Source: Arcicella lustrica
Lineage (GTDB): Bacteria; Bacteroidota; Bacteroidia; Cytophagales; Spirosomataceae
DNA: 64,000 nucleotides
Assembly (NCBI RefSeq): GCF_034930985.1
Contig: NZ_JAYGIM010000003.1
Location: 248,001-312,000 of the forward strand
Direction of reading: 5' to 3'
Shown: piece by piece, positions 8,942 through 15,611 of the stretch
Layout: every line of letters starts with the position of its first letter
Numbering within the stretch: position 1 is the stretch's first letter
Notes under the pieces: generated by a model
Database searches by the model: none
Told to the model about the DNA's origin: nothing
What the model saw: the letters and a program-made list of their open reading frames with translations, nothing else
Program-made: the position numbers and the translations under genes

Positions 8942-9005
8942 GTAGAAAGGATTTCCCCTACGGACTAAATTGTAAAGAGTGTCACGCTTGCTGTTTGATT
9001 CAGGA
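8942..9005 (+). repeat. Degenerate ~60 bp interspersed repeat, copy A
   Basis: This segment aligns in direct orientation with 9672-9745: shared blocks are 'ctaaattg', 'aaagag', 'gtc' and 'ttcaggaat', preceded by a related 'agg..tttcc.ctac' block. It also resembles the reverse complement of 9040-9098. The copies are diverged; identities were judged by eye. Confidence 0.5.
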
Positions 9006-9039
9006 ATATTAAAGCTTTTCAATCTTCTCATTAGGCAAT

Positions 9040-9098
9040 TTCGAGCGTAACGCTCTTCTCTGTTTTAGGTCTTAGGAGAGCCTAAGACCAGTAGGAGT
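9040..9098 (-). repeat. Degenerate ~60 bp interspersed repeat, copy C (inverted), with perfect hairpin
   Basis: The reverse complement matches copy B over 'actggtcttagg' and 'aagagcgt'. It includes a perfect nine-base hairpin (GGTCTTAGG/CCTAAGACC, 9068-9089) and a palindrome GAGCGTTAACGCTC-like element just before it. It lies past the stop of the 167-residue minus-strand gene and might also serve as its 3' structure. Confidence 0.5.
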
Positions 9099-9109
9099 CT
9101 TAACAAAAA

Positions 9110-9613
9110 CTACTTACTAAAACAAAAATCTACAATCCTCTGATACTCCTGCTCAACCCTACCTTTGTCATCATAAATAAAATATTCCTTTTCTGAACTA
9201 TTTAAAATCTCACCAATTTTAACACATTGTTCTTCAGGTAATTTACTTAGACTTTCTATAAAAAAATTATAAGGGCTTTCTTTGTAATGATATAGAAGTA
9301 AATTCACAATTGAACAGTACCATTCATTAGCATGTGGAATAAATATATCAATATTATTTACTAATGTTTCTAGAAATAATTTTTCTTTAATATTAAATGG
9401 CTCTTCTTGTAAGCCGAAAAAAATCCACTCATAATAATTAAATATAAAAGAATCGCCTAATACACTGTCATCAAAACCATAAAGATAGACTTCTAATGGA
9501 TATATTTTTCTTTCAACATGGATTTGGTCATTAATTTCTAAATACAAATCATAATCTGATTCTTCCTCTAACTTTCTTGCTACAATAAGTTCTTCAATAA
9601 TTTTTCTTTCCAT
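9110..9613 (-). CDS. Hypothetical protein, 167 residues
   Basis: I do not recognise this protein. It is acidic, rich in Glu, Tyr, Phe and Ile, with no signal peptide or membrane segment. Its size and composition recall cytosolic immunity-type or SMI1-like proteins of Bacteroidota, but no motif proves it and no toxin gene is adjacent. It is AT-richer than its neighbours and is flanked on both sides by copies of a degenerate repeat, which suggests an accessory, perhaps transferred, gene. Confidence 0.65.
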   Translation of the reverse strand: MERKIIEELIVARKLEEESDYDLYLEINDQIHVERKIYPLEVYLYGFDDSVLGDSFIFNYYEWIFFGLQEEPFNIKEKLFLETLVNNIDIFIPHANEWYCSIVNLLLYHYKESPYNFFIESLSKLPEEQCVKIGEILNSSEKEYFIYDDKGRVEQEYQRIVDFCFSK

Positions 9614-9671
9614 TTCTGTTTAAATCAAATAAGGGTTTGAATTTATTTTGCATTACTTTTTTAAATTTGGA

Positions 9672-9745
9672 ACTGGTCTTAGGTTTTTCCTACATCCTAA
9701 ATTGAAAAGAGCGTCTAACTCGTCCTATGTTTCAGGAATCACAAA
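9672..9745 (+). repeat. Degenerate ~60 bp interspersed repeat, copy B
   Basis: This segment is related to copies A and C and runs directly into the first unit of the 42 bp tandem array. It shares 'actggtcttagg' with the reverse complement of copy C and 'ctaaattg.aaagag.gtc' plus 'ttcaggaat' with copy A. Confidence 0.5.
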
Positions 9746-10130
9746 CTATGCCTTCGATGACACAAAATATCTCTCAGGAATCACAAAATAAGTCTTCGAT
9801 GACACAAAATATCTCTCAGGAATCACAAAATAGGTCTTCGATGACATAAAACATCTCTCAGGAATCACAAAATAGGTCTTCGATGACATAAAACATCTCA
9901 CAGGAATCACAAAATAGGTCTTCGATGACATAAAATATCTCTCAGGAATCACAAAATAGGTCTTCGATGACATAAAACATCTATCGGGAATCACAAAATA
10001 GGTCTTCGATGACACAAAATATCTCTCGGGAATCACATTACATCTCTTCGATGACACAAAATATCTCTCAGGAATCACAAAATAGGTCTTCAATGACATA
10101 AAACATCTCTCGGGAATCATCAAATAGGTC
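9733..10130 (-). repeat. 42 bp tandem repeat array, ten copies
   Basis: The word 'ggaatca' recurs at exactly 42-base steps: 9735, 9777, 9819, 9861, 9903, 9945, 9987, 10029, 10071 and 10113. Each unit holds the near-palindrome GTCTTCGATGAC (first and last units are diverged) and a second block 'acaaaat'. There are no unique spacers, so it is not a CRISPR. On the minus strand the unit reads through as a 14-codon frame, which I regard as a by-product. Its reverse complement matches the unit of the array at 31338-31562 at roughly 34 of 42 positions. It lies past the 3' end of the secreted-protein gene. Confidence 0.95.
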
Positions 10131-10254
10131 ACCAAACGAGTCTGTTCACGAGTCTATTCACCGAACTGTGTCAGTTTAAATTTAAGTAGATTTTTTATTT
10201 TTATCAGACACAATTTATTATAAAGACTGCTTACAATTTTAATTTTGAGTTTTA
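10131..10254. other. Spacer between the tandem array and the secreted-protein gene
   Basis: It begins with decayed repeat-like words ('acgagtct' twice) and continues with an AT-rich stretch bounded by TGTGTC and GACACA, which could pair as a weak 3' hairpin for the minus-strand gene ending at 10255. Confidence 0.35.
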
Positions 10255-10776
10255 TTAATCCAAATACAACACTTGGTATTCAATTTTGTTTAAATATTCA
10301 TTCTTGAAGGATAATATTATTTGACCAGACCCTTCAATATCAGAAATTATTACTAAATCTGATAATGTTGAGACTTTTAATTTTTGTGCTATAATTGATT
10401 TTAAGTTGCCTACAGATATTTTTTCACCAATTAAAAAATTAGGAGATTTAATCAAAGCATATAATAATATTTTATTCCCTGATGCACTTAAGTATTTAAC
10501 TTTATCGATGTTATTTGAAAATGTCCATTCATAATTCTTGATTTTTATATCATAAATGTTGTTTTTAAACCTCCTTTTTTTTGAGAAAGAAGATTTCATC
10601 AAGTACTCAAATGAAAGGTTTTCTTTTAATAAATTTATTAAAAGAAAATCATTCTCAATTTTTGTAGTATCAATACTACTTTTATAGTAATGATGGAGGT
10701 CTTGAGACTGAAAAGAAAAGGAAGTGTTTTTTATTGTTAAAAATAAAAATAGTAGGATAAAGAGCTTTTTTTTCAT
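10255..10776 (-). CDS. Hypothetical exported protein, 173 residues
   Basis: A signal peptide is clear (KKK n-region, then a Leu/Phe/Ile core, then a Ser-rich cleavage region near residue 21). The mature part is small, Lys/Ile/Leu-rich and ends in beta-like strands ('SGQIILSFKNEYL'). I do not recognise the family. The gene is very AT-rich and lies just upstream of the 42 bp array, in the accessory pocket between DUF547 and the cryptochrome. Confidence 0.65.
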   Translation of the reverse strand: MKKKLFILLFLFLTIKNTSFSFQSQDLHHYYKSSIDTTKIENDFLLINLLKENLSFEYLMKSSFSKKRRFKNNIYDIKIKNYEWTFSNNIDKVKYLSASGNKILLYALIKSPNFLIGEKISVGNLKSIIAQKLKVSTLSDLVIISDIEGSGQIILSFKNEYLNKIEYQVLYLD

Positions 10777-11009
10777 TAAATCAAATATTTGTTATTTAAT
10801 AGCATTTTCAATTCACCAAAGCATAACTCTAATTGACAGTAGGTTTTCTCTACTTACTAAAACCTTTCTCTTTCCCCCCTCTTCAAAAACTTTCAGCCCA
10901 ATTATTAGTTGATACAATTTAGCTATTAATATACAATTCCCTGATACTGTTTTCGAGTTTTGCTCAATCATTCTCAAAACTATTGCCGATTTTCGCAATT
11001 TTAAATTTC

Positions 11010-12410
11010 ATGAAAATACTCCTTTGGTTTCGCAACGATTTACGTGTTCACGACCATGAAGCTTTGTTCAAGGCATCACAAAAAACGGCTCAAGTATTTC
11101 CGCTTTATGTTCTTGACCCAAGAATGTTCCAAGAAATGCCAATGGGCTTTCCAAAAACTGGCAATTTGCGTACTCAATTCCTTGTTGAATCACTTGAAAA
11201 TCTTCGTAAAAACCTCCAAAGTATTGGCTCAAACTTAATTATCAGGATTGGGCATCCCGAAGAAATCATTCCACAATTAGCGAAAGAGTTGTTGATTGAT
11301 GAAGTATTTGTTTCGGAAGAAGTAACTTCAGAAGAAACGGATACAGATACTTCGGTAGAAGTTACTTTGAAAAAAGAAGGCATCAAAATGAAGTTTTTCT
11401 GGCAAGCTACGCTCTATCATTTGGATGTTTTGCCCATGGAGATTGAAAATTTGCCTAATATTTTCACCCAGTTTAGAAACCAAGTAGAAAAAGCGACCAA
11501 AGTAAGAAGTACTTTCCCGATTCCTAAAAATCTTAATTTCTCTAACACGATTAACATTGGTGAATTACCAAAGCTTGATTTTCTCAAAACAAATCAACAA
11601 TTGTACAAAGGTGGCGAAGACGAAGCCCTAAAAAGATTGGAGGAATATTTTTGGCAAAAAGACTTGCTAAAAGTATATAAAGAAACTCGCAATGGAATGT
11701 TGGGTTTGGATTACTCTTCTAAATTCTCGCTTTGGCTGGCAAATGGCTGTATTTCGCCAAAATATATTTACGAACAAGTAAAAAAATATGAAGCCGAACG
11801 CACACAAAATGATTCTACTTATTGGTTGATTTTTGAATTACTTTGGCGAGATTATTTCCGTTTTGTGGCTTTGAAGTATGGCAACAAAATCTTTTTTGAA
11901 AAGGGTATTCAAGGCAAAGAGGTTGTTTGGAAACAGCATACAAGTATTTTTGAAAAATGGCGATTGGGCGAAACGGGCGTTCCTTTGATTGATGCCAATA
12001 TGAAAGAATTGTTGGCAACGGGTTTTATGTCGAACCGTGGACGACAAAATGTAGCGAGTTTTTTGGTAAAAGATTTACAAATAGATTGGCGTTGGGGAGC
12101 GGCTTGGTTTGAAAGCCAACTGATAGATTACGACGTTTGCTCTAACTGGGGAAATTGGCTTTACGTGGCTGGCATTGGCAATGACCCACGTGAAAACCGT
12201 TATTTTAATATTCTGAAACAAGCCCATAACTACGACCCCAAAGGCGAGTATGTAAAATTTTGGTTGCCAGTCTTAGCCGATGTTCCTGCCGAAAAAGTAC
12301 ATGCAGTGGCATTATTGACCGCCGAAGAACAAAGGAAATACCAAGTAACGATTGGAGTAGATTACCCAAAAGCGATAGTTGATGTAAGGAAATGGAATAT
12401 CAAAAAATAA
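11010..12410 (+). CDS. DASH-family cryptochrome / photolyase-like flavoprotein
   Basis: A 466-residue protein from the ATG at 11010, which yields the family's N-terminus 'MKILLWFRNDLRVHDHEAL'; an upstream in-frame ATG at 10983 would add nine residues not seen in relatives. The N-terminal alpha/beta photolyase domain is followed by the helical FAD-binding domain (about residues 190-460), with 'ELLWRDYFRF', 'TGFMSNRGRQNVASF', 'DWRWGAAWFE' and 'GNWLYVAGIGNDPR' all typical of cryptochrome DASH. Members repair cyclobutane pyrimidine dimers in single-stranded DNA and may sense blue light. Monocistronic. Confidence 0.93.
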   Translation: MKILLWFRNDLRVHDHEALFKASQKTAQVFPLYVLDPRMFQEMPMGFPKTGNLRTQFLVESLENLRKNLQSIGSNLIIRIGHPEEIIPQLAKELLIDEVFVSEEVTSEETDTDTSVEVTLKKEGIKMKFFWQATLYHLDVLPMEIENLPNIFTQFRNQVEKATKVRSTFPIPKNLNFSNTINIGELPKLDFLKTNQQLYKGGEDEALKRLEEYFWQKDLLKVYKETRNGMLGLDYSSKFSLWLANGCISPKYIYEQVKKYEAERTQNDSTYWLIFELLWRDYFRFVALKYGNKIFFEKGIQGKEVVWKQHTSIFEKWRLGETGVPLIDANMKELLATGFMSNRGRQNVASFLVKDLQIDWRWGAAWFESQLIDYDVCSNWGNWLYVAGIGNDPRENRYFNILKQAHNYDPKGEYVKFWLPVLADVPAEKVHAVALLTAEEQRKYQVTIGVDYPKAIVDVRKWNIKK

Positions 12411-12526
12411 ATGAAAAGGGTTTTTGACCGTTCAAAATCAAAAAACAAATATTCAGCATAGAAGTAATGCAGGCGCTGAAAAAATATCTACATTTGAAAC
12501 AGTTTTACAGAGTGGTATAATTATTT

Positions 12527-12534
12527 TACCTTTG
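12527..12534 (+). promoter_or_regulatory. Bacteroidota-type -7 promoter element of lemA
   Basis: TACCTTTG matches the TAnnTTTG consensus of Bacteroidota primary-sigma promoters and lies 36 bases before the lemA start codon. No exact TTTG -33 element is visible at the right distance. Confidence 0.55.
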
Positions 12535-12570
12535 TAATACATCACATATTCACATTAAATAATTAAAACT

Positions 12571-13158
12571 ATGTCAAAAGGACTTCTTATTGGATTAGGT
12601 GTTGCCGCATTATTGTTATTCTGGGGTATTGGTGTCAGAAACGGCATGGCGACAGAAAATCAGGAGGTTGAAGCATCTTGGGCGAAAGTACAAACTGCTT
12701 ATCAACGTCGTGCAGATTTGATTCCAACTTTGGTAAATACAGTAAAAGGAGTAGCAAACTTTGAAAAACAAACACTTACCGATGTTATCAACGCTCGTTC
12801 AGGTGCTACACAAATTAAATTAGACGCAAAGGATTTAACCCCTGAAAATATGAAGAAATATCAAGAGGCTCAAAGCCAATTGTCAGGTTCGTTATCTCGT
12901 TTAATGGTCGTAGCAGAGAAATATCCTGAATTGAAAGCCACTGAAAATTTCTCTGAACTACAGTCACAATTAGAAGGTACAGAGAATCGTATCAAAGAAG
13001 AACGTGACCGTTTCAATGATACTGTAAAAGGTTATAACAACAAAATTGTTACTTTCCCGAACAGCTTAATTGCAAGTTTTTCAGGATTCACAACCAAAGG
13101 CTATTTTGAAGCTGACGCTGGTGCATCAAAAGCTCCAACTGTTGATTTTGGAAAATAG
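12571..13158 (+). CDS. lemA: LemA family protein
   Basis: A 195-residue protein with one N-terminal membrane helix (about residues 4-22) and the LemA core: 'EVEASWAKVQTAYQRRADLIPTLV' followed by antiparallel helices and the 'FNDTVKGYNNKI..FPNSLIA' motif. LemA proteins face the periplasm as helical bundles; a precise role is not known. The lemA-TPM-TPM order here is a common Bacteroidota arrangement, suggesting a joint envelope function. A terminator follows it, so the TPM genes may be partly uncoupled. Confidence 0.93.
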   Translation: MSKGLLIGLGVAALLLFWGIGVRNGMATENQEVEASWAKVQTAYQRRADLIPTLVNTVKGVANFEKQTLTDVINARSGATQIKLDAKDLTPENMKKYQEAQSQLSGSLSRLMVVAEKYPELKATENFSELQSQLEGTENRIKEERDRFNDTVKGYNNKIVTFPNSLIASFSGFTTKGYFEADAGASKAPTVDFGK

Positions 13159-13177
13159 TTTTTCGATGAAATAGCAC

Positions 13178-13226
13178 AAGGCGAAAAGCAGAAAACAAGA
13201 TAAATTTTCGCTTTTCGCCTTTTTTA
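13178..13226 (+). terminator. Rho-independent terminator after lemA
   Basis: A 12-base stem (AAGGCGAAAAGC against GCTTTTCGCCTT) with a 22-base loop is followed by a T run, 19 bases past the lemA stop. Confidence 0.85.
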
Positions 13227-13227
13227 T

Positions 13228-13437
13228 TGAGTGAATTAGTGATTGAGTGAGTTAGTGATTTTTTTGAGTTGTGAGTTATCAATTAGTGAATTGTGAATTA
13301 GTGAAAATATGTTTTATAATAATCACTAATTCAGTGACCCACTCAATCACTCATTAAAAAAATCACTAACTCACAATTCACTCAATCACTCAATAAAAAA
13401 ATCACTAATTCACAACTCACTAATTCACTAAATAGAC
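13228..13437. repeat. Inverted simple-sequence repeats in the TPM leader
   Basis: The left half is built from words such as 'gtgaattagtgat' and the right half from the reverse complement ('atcactaattcac'). For example 13231-13243 is an exact reverse complement of 13401-13413. In the right half a 39-base block repeats directly from 13356 and 13395. The right arm ends a few bases before the ATG at 13438, so a long hairpin could form in the mRNA leader. Confidence 0.85.
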
Positions 13438-13872
13438 ATGCCTCAGAACTTTTTTAATGAAGTACAGAAAGCACAGATTGTCAAGGCAATTCAGGCAGCA
13501 GAATTGAATAGTTCTGGAGAAATCCGATTGCATATCGAGAAGAATTGTCCCAAGCCAAACGTGTTAGATAGAGCCAAAGAAGTATTTAAAGAAATTGGAA
13601 TGACCAACACTGCACAACAAAATGGTGTACTTTTTTACTTGGCAGTTGAAGACCGAAAATTTGCAGTAATTGGCGATAAAGGAATTGACAAAGTAGTGCC
13701 TGATGACTTCTGGGAATCGACCAAAGAATTATTGAAAAGTCATTTTTCTCAAGGACTTTTTACCGAGGGATTCATCAAAGCAATTCATTTAGCTGGCGAA
13801 CAGCTAAAACATTACTTCCCTTATCAAAAAGACGATACAAACGAATTGCCAGACGAAATTTCGTTTGGCTAA
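13438..13872 (+). CDS. TPM domain protein (cytosolic or N-terminally unanchored)
   Basis: A 144-residue protein made of one TPM (TLP18.3/Psb32/MOLO-1) domain: 'AELNSSGEIRLHIEKNC', then 'NGVLFYLAVEDRKFAVIGDKGI' and a C-terminal amphipathic helix. It has no signal peptide. TPM domains are linked to membrane-protein quality control, and plant members show phosphatase activity in vitro. It lies 39 bases before a second TPM gene and downstream of lemA. Confidence 0.88.
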   Translation: MPQNFFNEVQKAQIVKAIQAAELNSSGEIRLHIEKNCPKPNVLDRAKEVFKEIGMTNTAQQNGVLFYLAVEDRKFAVIGDKGIDKVVPDDFWESTKELLKSHFSQGLFTEGFIKAIHLAGEQLKHYFPYQKDDTNELPDEISFG

Positions 13873-13911
13873 ATAAGCCCAAACCTTTTCTGTGAAGGAA
13901 GGGATTTCTTT

Positions 13912-14697
13912 ATGAAGATGTTTAAGAAATTTTCAATTTATATACTTTGGACGCTCTTTAGTTTTTCACTATTGTCGGTTCATTCGCTTGTAATTGCACA
14001 AAATATTCCAGCCAAACCTAGTCCACAAAGATTAGTGAACGATTACGTGAATATTTTGACCAGTCCAGAACGAGAATCATTAGAACAAAAACTCAGAGGT
14101 TATGCCGATTCGACCTCAACACAATTAACCATTGTAATTGTAAAAAACACAGGAGAATCTGACCCTTATGATTTTGCCATGAAAATTGCGAAAGATTGGG
14201 GCGTTGGTCAGAAAGACAAAAACAATGGTTTGGTACTTCTATGGGCAACAGAAACTCGTAAAATCAGAATCGTAACAGGGCGTGGCATGGAAGCAACCAT
14301 TACGGATGCCATTGCTAAAAGAATCATCAATCGAACACTTTCACCCAATTTCAAAGCAGGTTTATGGTACCAAGGTTTGGATGAAGCCACAACAGAAATG
14401 ATGAGAAGAGCTTCTGGTGAATTTAAAGCAGATGAGAAAGATGATGGTGGAGGTTTTGGTTTCTTGTTCATTGTATTTATCATCGTAATTATCGTTTTAA
14501 TCATTGCTTCACGCAACAGACGTGGTGGCGGTGGCGGCGGTTTTAACAGTGGCGGTTGGGGCGGACCAATCATTTTCACTGGTGGAGGTTTTGGTGGTGG
14601 ACACTCTGGCGGAGAAAGTAGTGGTGGTGGAGGTTTCGACTTCGGCGGTTTTGGTGGTGGTGACTTCGGCGGCGGTGGAGCTGGCGGAGATTACTAA
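13912..14697 (+). CDS. Exported TPM domain protein with membrane helix and Gly-rich tail
   Basis: A 261-residue protein: signal peptide to about residue 30, TPM domain (about 35-160, with 'QLTIVIVKNTGESDPYDFA' and 'GLVLLWATETRKIRIVTGRG'), a membrane helix near residues 182-201, and a tail of about 55 residues that is almost all Gly with Ser/Phe/Asp. This architecture matches YgcG-type TPM proteins encoded with LemA. The domain should be periplasmic and the tail cytosolic. An ATG two codons later (13918) is an equally possible start. Confidence 0.92.
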   Translation: MKMFKKFSIYILWTLFSFSLLSVHSLVIAQNIPAKPSPQRLVNDYVNILTSPERESLEQKLRGYADSTSTQLTIVIVKNTGESDPYDFAMKIAKDWGVGQKDKNNGLVLLWATETRKIRIVTGRGMEATITDAIAKRIINRTLSPNFKAGLWYQGLDEATTEMMRRASGEFKADEKDDGGGFGFLFIVFIIVIIVLIIASRNRRGGGGGGFNSGGWGGPIIFTGGGFGGGHSGGESSGGGGFDFGGFGGGDFGGGGAGGDY

Positions 14698-14716
14698 GCA
14701 TAATAAACAATATAAT

Positions 14717-14744
14717 AAGGCTTCGTTTCGGCGAAGCCTTTTCT
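14717..14744 (+). terminator. Rho-independent terminator after the TPM pair
   Basis: A nine-base stem AAGGCTTCG against CGAAGCCTT with a six-base loop, followed by TTTTC, 20 bases past the stop. Confidence 0.85.
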
Positions 14745-14820
14745 ATTTCAGCCCTTGCTACAAGATTTATAATAATGTTTCGTAATTTTGATTGATATTA
14801 AAATAAACATAGAAAAATTC

Positions 14821-15393
14821 GTGATTGATATTATTGCACAAGAACTCAACGAAGCACAATTAGTACTTCAAAACTTTATTGCTAATCCAAAAAATCTTGC
14901 TGATATTCAAGCTGCTGCCCAAATAATGGCGGATGCCATTCGTTCTGGAAACAAAATAATTTCTTGCGGAAATGGTGGCTCACATTGTGATGCCATGCAC
15001 TTTGCAGAAGAGTTATCTGGTCGCTATCGTGACGACCGTCATTCTTTAGCTGCTATTGCGATTTCAGATGTTTCTCATATTTCTTGTGTAAGTAACGATT
15101 ATGGTTTTGACCATATTTTTTCTCGTTTTGTAGAAGGTTTAGGAAATAAAGGGGATGTTTTGTTGGGTATTTCTACAAGTGGGAATTCTGCCAATATTAT
15201 CAAGGCGGTTGAAGCGGCTAAAGTCAAAGGCATGAAAATTGTATTACTTACTGGGAAAGACGGTGGGAAATTAGATGGACAAGCTGATGTAGAAATCAGA
15301 GTTCCACATTTCGGCTATGCCGACCGTATTCAAGAAGTACATATTAAAGTAATTCATATTTTGATTTTATTGATTGAAAAGTTGGTGATTTAA
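14821..15393 (+). CDS. gmhA: D-sedoheptulose 7-phosphate isomerase
   Basis: A SIS-domain protein very close to enterobacterial GmhA ('SCGNGGSHCDAMHFAEELSGRYR', 'ISTSGNSAN', 'VPHFGYADRIQE'). It converts sedoheptulose 7-phosphate to D-glycero-D-manno-heptose 7-phosphate, the first step of ADP-heptose synthesis for lipopolysaccharide core. I choose the GTG at 14821 (190 residues) because it aligns with the family N-terminus; an in-frame TTG at 14788 would add eleven residues. No other heptose gene is nearby. Confidence 0.93.
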   Translation: MIDIIAQELNEAQLVLQNFIANPKNLADIQAAAQIMADAIRSGNKIISCGNGGSHCDAMHFAEELSGRYRDDRHSLAAIAISDVSHISCVSNDYGFDHIFSRFVEGLGNKGDVLLGISTSGNSANIIKAVEAAKVKGMKIVLLTGKDGGKLDGQADVEIRVPHFGYADRIQEVHIKVIHILILLIEKLVI

Positions 15394-15611
15394 TGATAAG
15401 ACTTGAGGACTGTAAGACTTTAAGATTTAAGGACTAAACCTAAGGACAAATGATTAAAAGGACTAAGGATTTGTCTGTGGATTTGGAAACTTAATATTAA
15501 AGTCTTCAAATCTATAATCTAATGTTTCTAGTCCCTAAGTCCTCTAGTCTTTAAGTCTTCAAGTCATTCCTAAAGTCTTTTAGTCTTAAAATCCTAAAGT
15601 CTCCCCAAACC
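15394..15611. repeat. Inverted simple-sequence repeats between gmhA and the AsmA-like gene
   Basis: The left part is made of words like 'gacttgaggact' and 'aaggact' and the right part of their reverse complements ('agtcctctagtc', 'aagtcttcaagtc'). The words are degenerate and repeat every 8-14 bases. The arms could fold into a long imperfect hairpin ending at the AsmA start. The layout is like that of 13228-13437 but uses other words. Confidence 0.75.

Noticed and set aside
9733..10130. CRISPR array
   Set aside because: The whole 42 bp unit is repeated with no unique spacers, and no cas gene is in the window.
9746..10135. 129-residue minus-strand frame made of 14-residue repeats
   Set aside because: It is the 42 bp array read in an open frame; it has no unique sequence, no signal and no plausible domain.
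10983..11009. Upstream ATG for the cryptochrome
   Set aside because: The extra nine residues are not part of the photolyase fold; the ATG at 11010 gives the standard N-terminus.
14208..14579. Minus-strand frame with Pro-rich sequence
   Set aside because: It is the antisense of the Gly-rich tail of the TPM protein.
14788..14820. TTG start for gmhA
   Set aside because: It adds eleven residues absent from the family; the GTG at 14821 aligns with known GmhA N-termini.
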